Shown here piece after piece: positions 38,850 to 47,083 of a DNA stretch of 64,000 bases. Origin of the DNA: Palsa-883 sp963826975. GTDB lineage: Bacteria > Pseudomonadota > Alphaproteobacteria > Acetobacterales > Acetobacteraceae. The notes beneath the pieces were generated by a model. It saw nothing but the letters and a program-made list of their open reading frames with translations, did no database searches and was not told the DNA's origin. The position numbers and the translations under genes are program-made. The DNA is taken from contig CAWGZJ010000017.1 of NCBI GenBank assembly GCA_963826975.1, positions 116,777 through 180,776 on the forward strand, written 5' to 3'. Every line of letters starts with the position of its first letter. The stretch's first letter is position 1.

Positions 38850-39930
38850 CCGAGGGTCGTTGCGCGTTTTCGCAAAAACTGCGCCCGCCGCCACCTCCGC
38901 CCTCACCACCATGGCAGCCGGTATGATCTGTGAAGCAGACTGTTGCATGGGGTCGTGTCGGGATTTCGCGAAAGGCGCGTTCTCCGCGGCCTCTGGCCTC
39001 CCCCCGATAGCTAGCCGCCGAGCCGAGCATCCGCCCCGCCGATGTCGGCGCGACCCATCCCGATTGCCGGATCGCAGCCCCCGTGGCAGACTGTTGCATG
39101 CAGACTGTTGCCTGAGGAGCATGCCCTCGGGCAGTTGACCCGAGGGTCGTTGCGCATTTCGCAAAAACCACGTCCCCCACGACCTACGCCCGTCCTTCCC
39201 CGATGCAGCGCACCCGCCCAGAGCGAGCCCAGCGGGAGGCGCCTGCCCCACAGGGAGGGTCGTTGCGCATTTCGCAAAAATCACGTCCCCCACGACCTGC
39301 GCCCGTCCTTCCCCGATGCAGCGCACCCGCCCAGAGCGAGCCCAGCGGCAGGCGCCTGCCCCGGCGGGAGGGTCGTTGCGCGATTTCGCAAAAATCACGT
39401 CCCCCACGACCTGCGCCCGTCCTTCCCCGATGCAGCGCACCCGCCCAGAGCGAGCCCAGCGGCAGGCGCCTGCCCCGGCGGGAGGGTCGTTGCGCGATTT
39501 CGCAAAAACCACGTCCCCCACGACCTACGCCCGTCCTTCCCCGATGCAGCGCACCCGGCCGGTGCGAGCCCAGCGGCAGGCGCCTGCCTCGGCGGGAGGG
39601 TCGTTGCGCGATTTCGCAAAAAGTACGTCCCCCCGACCTGCGCCCGCCCTTCCCCGGGGCGGCGCAACCGGCCGGCGCTAGTCCGGCGGCAGGAGCCTGC
39701 TCCGGCGGGAGGGTCGTTGCGCAATTTCGCAAAAACCGAGCCCACCGCGACCTGTGTCGATCCTTCCCCGGGGTCGTGGCCCCGCCCCCTTCGGACCCGG
39801 CGGGAGGGTCGTTGCGCAATTTCGCAAAAACCGAGCCCACCGCGACCTGTGTCGATCCTTCCCCGGGGTCGTGGCCCCGCCCCCTTCGGACCCGGCGGGA
39901 GGGTCGTTGCGCAATTTCGCAAAAAAACAC
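38850..39930. repeat. Hairpin-bearing tandem array, 113-bp then 95-bp units
   Basis: A core GAGGGTCGTTGCG...TTTCGCAAAAA occurs at 38856, 39146, 39259, 39372, 39486, 39600, 39713, 39808 and 39903 (positions of GTCGTTGCG). Spacing is 113-114 bp five times, then 95 bp twice, with a degraded copy near 38952. Each core holds a TTGCG/CGCAA stem with a 5-6 base loop and then an A-run. All six frames are partly open across it, giving long spurious ORFs. No gene is supported anywhere in 38548-40324. GCAGACTGTTGCATG repeats at 38935, 39086 and (partly) 39100. Confidence 0.92.
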
Positions 39931-40324
39931 GTCCGCGGCCGCCAACCGCCCCTTCCCGTCACGACCAGCCCCCAAGCCCGCCGCTCGCCCCTGTGGGACC
40001 GCACCACAGCCGACGCGGAACTCCGCCGGTGCCGGCGCTCCGCGCGAAGCGCCATTCTGCCCTTCCGTGCGCCGAGAGTGAGCAAGAAGAAGGGGAACCG
40101 CAAAAAACGCAAACAACGCAAACGGAATGCGCCGCAGCGCCGCTGGGTCGGCACCAGCCCGCGTGGCGCTCGGATCATCGGCGTTCATCGGCGTTCATCC
40201 GCGGCAAGAATCCTTGCCTGCCTTGGCAAGCCACCGCACCGCCGCCAACAGCGCTTCGCACCCCCCGCGGACAGTTGCCAAGGAGCCCACCCCCGGCGCA
40301 GGCGAGAACTGATTCCCCCGCCTC

Positions 40325-41128
40325 TCACTCCTCCCCAGCCGCGGCGGCAGCCCGCGAAGCCGGCGTCAGCATCTCCAACGGCGCCACCGGCCCGGTATAC
40401 GTATAGCCAAAGAACGCCCGCCGCTCCGGCTTCGTCATGTTCTCCCACCCCGGGTACTTCCGCGCCGCCCGCTCATCGGGCACCCAGGTCAACGCATAAT
40501 CACCATCTTTGTACTTGTAGATCCGCCGCGGCCCCGGCTTCACCGGCAAGGGCGGCTCCCCCGCCGCCTCGCGCCGCAACCGCTCGATCTCCTCGTTCAT
40601 CTCCGCATCGTCGATCTCGTCGATCCAGCGGATGATCTCCGCCGGCTCCTCCGCCGCCGCCTTGCCACCCCGCGCCGCCTCGGCCGGCCGCGCCGGCGCC
40701 TCCCGCATCACCCCCGCCAGCACCCCCGCCGCGTCGCCCCAGTCGCGCGCCGGCACCGCCGGCTGCAACCGAAGCTGCTTCAACGACCGCATCGCCCCGG
40801 CCATCACGCGCAGCAGCGCGGCGGCGCTGGCCCGCTGGCGCAGCGCCTGCACCGCCGAGGCGTCCGGGTCGAACGCCAGCCGGCAGGCGTCGACCGCGCC
40901 TGCCTGGGTGGCAATCACCGTCACCGCCAGCATCGTCTGCAGCGCATCGCGCGGGTCGAGCGCCTCGAGCCTGTCGAGGCCGGCCTGCACCACCTCCTGC
41001 CAGGCGGTCGCGGGCGCATCGGCCGGCGGGCGGGGGAGTGCCAGCACCATGCCGCGCAGGGTTTGCTGTGGGATGGTGTACGACGGCCTGGCCGATGCGG
41101 CGGTGGGGTCGGGGTCATCAGTGGACAC
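40325..41128 (-). CDS. Hypothetical protein, helical with a charged C-terminus
   Basis: 267 aa, predicted mostly helical in the middle (LDPRDALQTMLAVTVIATQAGAVDACRLAF). A conserved-looking C-terminal block, YKYKDGDYALTWVPDERAARKYPGWENMTKPERRAFFGYTY (shown in parts: residues about 210-250), is unlike random sequence. GTG 41128 with AGGAG nine bases upstream is preferred. Family not recognised. Confidence 0.6.
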   Translation of the reverse strand: MSTDDPDPTAASARPSYTIPQQTLRGMVLALPRPPADAPATAWQEVVQAGLDRLEALDPRDALQTMLAVTVIATQAGAVDACRLAFDPDASAVQALRQRASAAALLRVMAGAMRSLKQLRLQPAVPARDWGDAAGVLAGVMREAPARPAEAARGGKAAAEEPAEIIRWIDEIDDAEMNEEIERLRREAAGEPPLPVKPGPRRIYKYKDGDYALTWVPDERAARKYPGWENMTKPERRAFFGYTYTGPVAPLEMLTPASRAAAAAGEE

Positions 41129-41401
41129 GGGCGCGGTCTCCTGGGGTTGAAAGTCTAACCGGCTCGCGTAGCATGAATAGGAAAATAAGTCCAGTATTAT
41201 ATCTAACACCAGCGCGGCTGTGTTCGCTGCAGTGCGTCACCCGGGCCGCCGCCAACACCAATCTCGCGGCACCAATCAAGTGGTCTGGTACCCAGCACGA
41301 TGATCCGACCGATTGAACCGCCCCGGGCAGCGGTTCGGAGTAGCGGCAACGGCGTCGGTCCGCGATCCCCGATGCAAACCCGGTGGCGCCGCGAAGCAAG
41401 C

Positions 41402-41627
41402 AAGAATTTTAGCGCAGATGAAGAAGGCGATGCACGCAAAACACGCAGATGATTGGCGTGGTTCGCAGCGCCTGAGGTTACGCGTTTGATTCCGAGTTGT
41501 TTACGCTGGCCCAAAGCGCACTGTGCACAGTGAACGCGAAGCTGATCGCGTCCCCGAAGGCTCATTCAGGCTGTCGCCATCTGCGTGTTTTGCGTGCATC
41601 GCCTTCTTCATCTGCGCTAAAATTCTT
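41402..41627. repeat. Perfect 50-bp inverted repeat
   Basis: 41402-41451 and 41578-41627 are exact reverse complements over all 50 bases, with a 126-bp spacer. The arm begins AAGAATTTTAGCGCAGATG and is purine-rich. The spacer includes the short palindrome CACTGTGCACAGTG at 41519-41532. No gene is seen in 41129-41666. Confidence 0.95.
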
Positions 41628-41666
41628 CCTTCGCGATGCCGCCAACGGGCGACTACGGAAGTATTG

Positions 41667-41960
41667 ATGGGTTGCAATGTCGGACGCGCCGCCGACCTGC
41701 TGTTCCGCGCCGGCGCGACTGTCGTGTTCTCCAAGGTCACCGAAGTGCGCGACGGCATCGACCTGCTGACCGCGCGCGCCGCGAACGCCGAGGTCGCCCG
41801 CGCGTTGGCCCACAAGATGACGTGCCACCACGCCTACCTGGCGCGCGGCGACGCCGACCGCAGCGCCAACACCACCCCGGCGGCGACCCGTCCGCGCCGG
41901 GGCATGGCACCCCCCCGCCCTGGCATCTTGACCATGTGGGGCACCGCACCCGATATAGCG
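41667..41960 (+). pseudogene. Altronate/galactarate dehydratase (UxaA) C-terminal fragment
   Basis: The frame from 41667 reads AADLLFRAGATVVFSKVTEV, IDLLTARAANAEVARAL and YLARGDADRSANTTP, matching the C-terminal part of UxaA-family dehydratases (strand, LLTxRA block, then the N-P-S/T-P-G region). Similarity ends after SANTTP, where NKxGG is expected, and nothing of the first two-thirds lies upstream. The frame then runs uselessly into tRNA-Cys. A decayed remnant is the best reading. Confidence 0.6.
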
Positions 41961-41973
41961 GCGCCTCACTCGG

Positions 41974-42047
41974 GGTCCGGTGGCAGAGTGGTGATGCAGC
42001 GGACTGCAAATCCGCGTATGGCGGTTCGATTCCGCCCCGGACCTCCA
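41974..42047 (+). tRNA. tRNA-Cys (GCA)
   Basis: 74 nt: acceptor GGTCCGG/CCGGACC, D arm GGCA-type, anticodon arm GCGGA-CTGCAAA-TCCGC with anticodon GCA and U33, T arm GGCGG/CCGCC around TTCGATT, discriminator T (usual for Cys is U73) and CCA encoded. A lower-GC accessory stretch begins right after its 3' end. Confidence 0.95.
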
Positions 42048-42202
42048 GTTGTTTCAATGACTTAGCGGTCAAAATAGCTTTTTTTTCAAACGGCCCTTGG
42101 ATTTCTTCAAGATTTCGGCCTTCACCGGCCCGGCAATCTTGGTGATTGGCGACGGGAACACGATCCTCTGTGCAAGACCGCGAATGTTGATTAGGGGCGA
42201 TG

Positions 42203-42583
42203 ATGGACACCACGGAACTCGTCGAGTTTTTTCAAAACCTCAAGGTAGGTGACATCTTCCACGGCACCTATCCTGGGCATAACGGCGCTATAGGAAGTGC
42301 GATCTGCTTGGTCGCGGATGCGGACGCCAAGACCATAACTGCAAGAACCGTAACAACCCACATGTATCTCGTTTTCGACCGTGTAACTATGACAGAACTG
42401 GGCGACGGCGAGAGGAAATCCGTCGTCACCGTCGATTTAACCACGAAGTTGCCATGTGAGATTTACAATCTGATGCTCGAAATAGACTGGAAATACGACC
42501 CTTCCAATCCCGTCCAGGATGGGAAACTCACACGAGCGCAGATGGACGCCCTTATCTATGTTGCTAAGCATTATGGGACATGA
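42203..42583 (+). CDS. Hypothetical protein
   Basis: 126 aa, acidic, with a beta-rich first half (VGDIFHGTYPGHNGAIGSAICLV; ADAKTITARTVTTHMYLVFD) and a helical end (LTRAQMDALIYVAKHYG). No family recognised. AGGGG stands 5 bases before ATG 42203, the second of two adjacent ATGs. It has lower GC than the core genes. Confidence 0.65.
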   Translation: MDTTELVEFFQNLKVGDIFHGTYPGHNGAIGSAICLVADADAKTITARTVTTHMYLVFDRVTMTELGDGERKSVVTVDLTTKLPCEIYNLMLEIDWKYDPSNPVQDGKLTRAQMDALIYVAKHYGT

Positions 42584-42658
42584 ATTGCGGGTACTGACGC
42601 AGTTTGATATCATTCCCTACCTGACCGATCGAGCAATCCGCACCATGGGTCGGGACTT

Positions 42659-42886
42659 ATGAGCGCCCTCTCGGCACGGCAGCAATTCGTAAGTGTGGAG
42701 ATCAAGCACCTCGTTTGGCTGTTTGGGAGCTTCGTAATCGGCCCTCTCTTCACCTTCTGGCCGAGAATTGCAGCTAGGTTGTATCCGCCCTGGTTTCCGA
42801 TCGGCATCATCCGGATAATCGGCCTCCTGAGTTTGGCGCTGGGCGCATGGTCGGCGTTCTGGATGGTAGCCGATCATCTTCACTGA
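42659..42886 (+). CDS. Small two-helix membrane protein
   Basis: 75 aa with two hydrophobic helices (VWLFGSFVIGPLFTFWP; IIRIIGLLSLALGAWSAFWMV). No family recognised. Start ATG 42659; the ribosome site is weak. Same strand as the previous hypothetical gene, 75 bp downstream. Confidence 0.5.
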   Translation: MSALSARQQFVSVEIKHLVWLFGSFVIGPLFTFWPRIAARLYPPWFPIGIIRIIGLLSLALGAWSAFWMVADHLH

Positions 42887-43033
42887 TTTCAAAATGCGTC
42901 ACGACCGAATTGCGGGTAGTGCCGAGCGCAAGTTGGGTCGTGTTATCTTTTCGTAGGAAAAGGTGGCGGCGTTGGCGCAAGCAACGCCGTCTGGCTCGTT
43001 CCGGCATATCGTGATCGGCAATGTCTGCTTGCT

Positions 43034-43275
43034 TCAGGTGCCCCGAAATGTCGCGTAGCCAGGAGCGCACAGCTTGTCGGGATCGCCATAGTGATGGGTG
43101 GAATAGATCAGCACTGGCAAGCCTTCGCCATATTCCTGGTCGATCTTGGCGAACAACTCCCACGCATTGCTGCCAAAGGCGACCCTGCCAGCCTCCACGC
43201 GCCAGCCTCCACGCGGGTGTGCACGGCGGACGCCAGGATGGCGGCTGGAACCGGTGCGAGAATGCCGACGCCCAT
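43034..43275 (-). pseudogene. Small gene frameshifted by a 14-bp tandem duplication
   Basis: From ATG 43275 (GGGAGAAG upstream) the frame reads MGVGILAPVPAAILASAVHTRVEAG and is then lost. The other frame continues RVAFGSNAWELFAKIDQEYGEG...HHYGDPDKLCAPGYATFRGT to a stop at 43034. The break lies exactly at GCCAGCCTCCACGC, present twice head to tail at 43187-43200 and 43201-43214. Removing one copy restores a continuous 75-codon frame. No family recognised. Confidence 0.8.
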
Positions 43276-43306
43276 TATGCTTCTCCCTGACGGCTGACAG
43301 CCCGGT

Positions 43307-43351
43307 ACCGAGGCATACCGCACCGAGGCATACCGCACCGAAGCATACCGC
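43307..43351. repeat. Three 15-bp tandem repeats
   Basis: ACCGAGGCATACCGC at 43307 and 43322, with one change at 43337, lying upstream of the broken gene. Confidence 0.9.
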
Positions 43352-43441
43352 CGGGACGTTGCAAGGCGGTGTCAGACGGTCCTCAATCACAAGCCATGGT
43401 TTGCACGGCGTTGTCTGCCATCCGAGGCGGATCATGATGTC

Positions 43442-43675
43442 CTATTCCGCCGCCATCGCCTTGGTCGCCCTGATCGGCAGCTTCAGCACCTTGCAAAGTG
43501 CGTGCAGGTTTTCAGCCCGTGGTCGACAATGATCCCGTTCCCAGAAATATACGCTCGCGGGACTGACGCCGACCTGCTCTGCGACTTCGACAACCGTCAA
43601 ACCACGCTCGATGCGCGCGTTGCGGAGGTAACGAGAAAGGCTTGGTTTGCGAGGCAATTTGGTCTCCAACATCAT
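43442..43675 (-). CDS. XRE-family transcriptional regulator
   Basis: 77 aa, a single Cro/C1-type helix-turn-helix: LSRYLRNARIERGLTVVEVAEQVGVSPASVYFWERDHCRPRAENLHALCKVL. ATG 43675 overlaps the stop of the upstream lipoprotein gene as ATGA, so the two are translationally coupled and it may control this small cluster. Confidence 0.85.
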   Translation of the reverse strand: MMLETKLPRKPSLSRYLRNARIERGLTVVEVAEQVGVSPASVYFWERDHCRPRAENLHALCKVLKLPIRATKAMAAE

Positions 43676-44028
43676 GTTGCGGAACGCGGACACTTGGTGA
43701 TGGTCGCTAAAGTTGGCAATTCACCAGTGATGAGCGGAACATCCGGGTAGCCGACACGTGGCGCAGTCCTTGCCCTGTCGATGCCTCGCAGGATCGCATC
43801 AACGTCATCTTTGACCTGATCATGTGTCTTGATCTCTTCCTCCGGCATCGGGCGACTGAGTGCATCGACCTGATTGCAAGCCCATTGGTCACCCGCGGCA
43901 CAGTTCTGTTGAATGCGTGAAATGAAATCAGGCCTCCGTGCGTCACAACCCGCGATGATCGTCAACACGATGAGCATGACGGCTTGCCAACACGGGTGGT
44001 CGTGCGTGCCGCATGTGCCTGCCATCAT
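43672..44028 (-). CDS. Small lipoprotein, unknown
   Basis: About 118 aa. A hydrophobic stretch with lipobox (VMLIVLTIIAGC) precedes a region with NCAAGDQWACNQVDAL, reminiscent of a Sel1-like cysteine helix. The start at 44028 overlaps the stop of an upstream gene remnant (ATGATG); a start at the internal Met just before the hydrophobic stretch is possible. Coupled to the XRE gene. Confidence 0.6.
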   Translation of the reverse strand: MMAGTCGTHDHPCWQAVMLIVLTIIAGCDARRPDFISRIQQNCAAGDQWACNQVDALSRPMPEEEIKTHDQVKDDVDAILRGIDRARTAPRVGYPDVPLITGELPTLATITKCPRSAT

Positions 44029-44120
44029 GCCAGAGCGAAGCGATCGACCGCCCATCCCGCCCGGGTCATTGCCCTCTGAAGCTCGGCCATGAACCGCTTG
44101 GCGGCATTTCGAGACCACGA
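44025..44120 (-). pseudogene. 3' remnant of a paralogue of the 44978-45571 gene
   Basis: Reading back from TGA at 44025 gives AKRFMAELQRAMTRAGWAVDRFALA, nearly the same as the C-terminus of the gene ending at 44978 (TRRFMAELQRAMTRAGWTVDLLAVA). Upstream of about 44120 the similarity stops. Confidence 0.75.
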
Positions 44121-44165
44121 CCGCATCGGCGCCTCGACAATGGGCGGTTTGGCACCGGAAGCATC

Positions 44166-44465
44166 TCACAACGGCGACAAATTGGTAGCTACCCAGGCGG
44201 CGGAGCCAACCGGCTGATAACAGGTTGGATCATCGTAGGCGGCTGGCGGTACCTGCCAATTCCAGTCGTCCGCACTCAATTCCGGGCGACACCCGACCAC
44301 CATATCGAAGGACTTGGCTTTCATGCAGTCCGGAACCAGGTAGTCCTGGTCGGCCGGGCTTTGGAGAAAGTTCCGTAGCTGGCACTCATTCAAGGCTGCG
44401 CCCCTCGACTGATCGGCGCACCCGGGAAGCACGAGAAACAGCATGAGGGGCAAAAATCGGATCAT
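44166..44465 (-). CDS. Small lipoprotein, unknown
   Basis: 99 aa. Signal with lipobox (FLPLMLFLVLPGC, Cys16), then a short Cys-containing domain (NECQLRNFLQS; DCMKAKSFDMVVGC). AAAGGA eight bases before ATG 44465 supports the start. Family not recognised. Confidence 0.7.
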   Translation of the reverse strand: MIRFLPLMLFLVLPGCADQSRGAALNECQLRNFLQSPADQDYLVPDCMKAKSFDMVVGCRPELSADDWNWQVPPAAYDDPTCYQPVGSAAWVATNLSPL

Positions 44466-44509
44466 GTCGTTTCCTTTCGACGGCTCTGCGCATACCGATG
44501 ACGATCAAT

Positions 44510-44554
44510 CAGTATCTTCGGCAATCAGTATCTTCGGCAATCAGTATCTTCGGC
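44510..44554. repeat. 16-bp tandem repeat at the 3' end of the cupin remnant
   Basis: CAGTATCTTCGGCAAT is present twice exactly (44510, 44526) and 13 bases of a third copy follow. Confidence 0.92.
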
Positions 44555-44927
44555 CGGCAGGCCGACCGCAAACACCAAAGCCTCAACTGCACTCGTGATC
44601 TTGGTGCTATGGCCGCCTCCGGTCATATCCTCCACCAGGACAATGCTACCAACGGGAAATCGCCTCCGCGTGCCATCGCCGGCAGACACCTCGTACTCGC
44701 CCTGAACGGTCACCAAAATCTGTCGGCGTGGAGTTGGATGTGCGGCATCGCCTTTCCAGTCCGTGGGCGCCCCCAACCAGTAGCATCTGTCCGCTGGAAC
44801 GAACCGTGCGAGGTGCAGCGGTTCCGCCGGAGGAGTTGCGAAGCCAGGGATCAGTTCGACACCCAAATCCTCGAATTCGGGATATGCCCTGCTCGTCGGC
44901 GTATAGGCGGGTGTAACTCGCTCGCAT
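44525..44927 (-). pseudogene. Cupin-domain protein, frameshifted near the N-terminus
   Basis: ATG 44927 opens MRASYTRLYADEQG. After a one-base shift near 44880 the frame continues PEFEDLGVELIPGFATPPAEPLH...PRRQILVTVQGEYEVSAGDG...GSIVLVEDMTGGGHST, a typical small cupin. The span of 403 nt minus one is exactly 134 codons, so a single inserted base explains the break. No start codon with a ribosome site opens the second frame alone. Confidence 0.75.
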
Positions 44928-44977
44928 ATCGGCCTCCGTCAGACTGACCCCAGGCCGCTACAGTATCATCGCCTGCT

Positions 44978-45571
44978 TCAGGCGACAGCTAACAGATCAA
45001 CCGTCCAACCCGCCCTCGTCATCGCCCGCTGAAGCTCGGCCATGAACCGCCTTGTGACCTGCATGCCGCCAGCCCGCGGCCATGCCTGGCCGGTGAAGTG
45101 CCTGCCGAGCGTATCCAGCAGGGCATCCCGCTCCACGGTGTCCAGCCCGCCATCAGGCGTCGCATCCGCATAGTATGCGTTCAGGCTCCGAACCAGCTTG
45201 GGGTCTTCTTCAACCACGATCCGCAGGACGAAATTCGAGGGCGGCGTCATGTGACGCTGTTCAAGCTCCCAGCGGCAGCAGGCCAGCGGTGCGGGCAATA
45301 GGGTGACCAAGGTTTTCTCCATGGGCCGGGTGTTCAATGGGGCCGGCCCGATTGAACTATATGGGATTGGGAATGCCGTCCTTCCAGCCGGATGAAGACT
45401 GGTCCTCAGCAGAAGCATTTGCGGCCGTCCCGATCGATTCCAGTGACGGGCCAACCGCTCGGCCAGGATGGTCATCGTCTGCGGGTTTTGCGCGACGAGG
45501 ACATGCCGACCGATGATCTCGACGTTGTCCTCCGGCGGAACGGATGCGTCGCGGCAGGCGGCGTAATTCAT
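44978..45571 (-). CDS. Hypothetical protein
   Basis: About 197 aa from ATG 45571; ATG 45322 would give 114 aa. C-terminal part FVLRIVVEEDPKLVRSLNAYYADATPDGGLD...RRFMAELQRAMTRAGWTVDLLAVA looks like a conserved small domain, and a partial paralogue lies at 44025. No family recognised. Confidence 0.5.
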   Translation of the reverse strand: MNYAACRDASVPPEDNVEIIGRHVLVAQNPQTMTILAERLARHWNRSGRPQMLLLRTSLHPAGRTAFPIPYSSIGPAPLNTRPMEKTLVTLLPAPLACCRWELEQRHMTPPSNFVLRIVVEEDPKLVRSLNAYYADATPDGGLDTVERDALLDTLGRHFTGQAWPRAGGMQVTRRFMAELQRAMTRAGWTVDLLAVA

Positions 45572-45685
45572 CAGACCATCATCTCGGCTGAACAGGCCTG
45601 CCCAGGCTCTGAGGTTGCCCGACCACCTCCAGGGACTGTTAACATGCCCGCGATGAATTGACGCCACGCCTGATCGACGCCACGC

Positions 45686-46342
45686 ATGGACCGACGGGCA
45701 ATCCTCGCAGCGGCGCTGATCTTGGTTTCCGCGACGGCGTTCGGGCAATCGCCCAAACCCGGCTGGATCGCAGACGCTCGCACCGGATGCCGGGTCTGGG
45801 ACGCCAATCCACAACCCGACGAATTGATCGAATGGTCTGGCGCATGCTGGAATAACCTCGTCCAGGGGCCTGGTACCCTGCAATGGTTCCGAGGTGACAA
45901 GCCGGGCGCGCAGGTCAGCGGCACATGGTGGGACGGGAGGATGAACGGTTACGCTGTAATGACGCTAGCCAACGGCGAACGCTTCACCGGCCAATGGAGG
46001 AACGACGAGAAGAACGGCCACGGCGTGTACACCTACGCCAACGGCGACCGCTATGATGGCCAGTATCGGGACGATCAGAAAAATGGCCATGGCGTCTACA
46101 CCTACGCCGACGCCAGCCGCTACGACGGGGAATGGCGGGATGGCAAGAAGAACGGCCGCGGGACCGAGGTTCGTGTCGATGGATCCCGCTACGCCGGCGA
46201 ATGGCGAGACAATCTGCCGGATGGGATCGGAACGGCTGAGTGGCTCAATGGCGACCGCTACGCCGGGATGTGGATCATGGGGTGCTATCGCAGCGGGACC
46301 CGGATCGCTTCGTGGGGTGTCGATCTCGCATCGTGCCAATAA
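45686..46342 (+). CDS. Secreted MORN-repeat protein
   Basis: 218 aa with a signal peptide (RRAILAAALILVSATAFG) and at least five MORN repeats (GERFTGQWRNDEKNGHGVYTY; GDRYDGQYRDDQKNGHG; SRYDGEWRDGKKNGRG; SRYAGEWRDNLPDGIG; GDRYAGMW). Such repeats form elongated beta structures that bind lipid or protein; role here unknown. Divergent from the 44978 gene. Confidence 0.9.
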   Translation: MDRRAILAAALILVSATAFGQSPKPGWIADARTGCRVWDANPQPDELIEWSGACWNNLVQGPGTLQWFRGDKPGAQVSGTWWDGRMNGYAVMTLANGERFTGQWRNDEKNGHGVYTYANGDRYDGQYRDDQKNGHGVYTYADASRYDGEWRDGKKNGRGTEVRVDGSRYAGEWRDNLPDGIGTAEWLNGDRYAGMWIMGCYRSGTRIASWGVDLASCQ

Positions 46343-46452
46343 ACTCTGGCGTAATGCGACATCATGCCTTTGGCGTCAGGCGAATTGCATTTGGAATTTG
46401 CTTGACAGGCTCACCGAGTTAGCACCGACCACGGGCTGATCGGTCCCCCGAC

Positions 46453-46514
46453 AAATCCGCATTTCGCGGCCGAATGAACCAGACGCAAATCCGCATTTCG
46501 CGGCCGAATGAACC
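46453..46514. repeat. 28-bp direct repeat
   Basis: AAATCCGCATTTCGCGGCCG and the next 8 bases occur identically at 46453-46480 and 46487-46514. The second copy runs directly into the inverted repeat that follows. Confidence 0.95.
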
Positions 46515-46616
46515 GCCAAGACGCCAAGGCGCCAAGAAGATTTGGAGATCGGCAGGGATCGGGTGACGGGTCATCCGATCCCAACCTTCTTGGCGTCTTG
46601 GCGCCTTGGCGGTTCA
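46509..46616. repeat. Long inverted repeat (CGCCAAG type)
   Basis: Arms 46509-46539 and 46586-46616 are inverted complements at 29 of 31 positions and consist of CGCCAAGA-like units. A second stem, GGGATCGG/CCGATCCC (46555-46562 and 46575-46582), is nested inside. No gene lies in 46343-46649. Confidence 0.92.
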
Positions 46617-46649
46617 CTGTCTCGCCGCGAACCACAGAAAGTGCGAACG

Positions 46650-46985
46650 TCACGGGCGCGGCGCGCGGCCTGGTCCGGTCAGCCCACCAAACACCATCTT
46701 GTCCCGATTTTCCTGCATGAGCTTCGCGAAACCCGGCGTGCTCACCAGACCCAAACCGCGCGGCACGCCGGTCTCGGGGTCCGCCGCAACATCGCCGTAG
46801 CTGGCACCCGAGACCTTCTCCCACTTGCCCGCCGGCTTCCTGATCTCGACATTGACGACAGTCGTCTTCAACACCATCCGGACGATCGCATCGGCAGGCC
46901 GGGATGGCTTCGACAGGCTTGGGTGCCCGCCGACCATCTTCCAGCCATTCGCGAGTGCCCACGCCGTCAGTTCATCCTTGGTCAT
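46650..46985 (-). CDS. Hypothetical protein
   Basis: 111 aa, starting MTKDELTAWALANGWKMVGG with GGAGG eight bases upstream of ATG 46985. Basic middle (AIVRMVLKTTVVNVEIRKPAGKW) and a Gly/Pro-rich end. No family recognised. Divergent from the next gene. Confidence 0.6.
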   Translation of the reverse strand: MTKDELTAWALANGWKMVGGHPSLSKPSRPADAIVRMVLKTTVVNVEIRKPAGKWEKVSGASYGDVAADPETGVPRGLGLVSTPGFAKLMQENRDKMVFGGLTGPGRAPRP

Positions 46986-47083
46986 GCCGGTTGCCTCCGC
47001 CTGCCCGCCACCATAGCGCAGGTGCAGGCCGGAGCGCGATCTGATAGCCTGGCGCCAACAGGTTCGACCGGAGGGAACCCCAG

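Noticed and set aside
38850..39930. CRISPR array
   Set aside because: Units of 95-114 bp repeat along almost their whole length, with no unique spacers and no cas genes.
39011..40406. Long frames with repeated peptides across the 39-kb array
   Set aside because: Frames are open on both strands because units avoid stops, not because they code; all are made of the same DNA repeat and have no start with a ribosome site.
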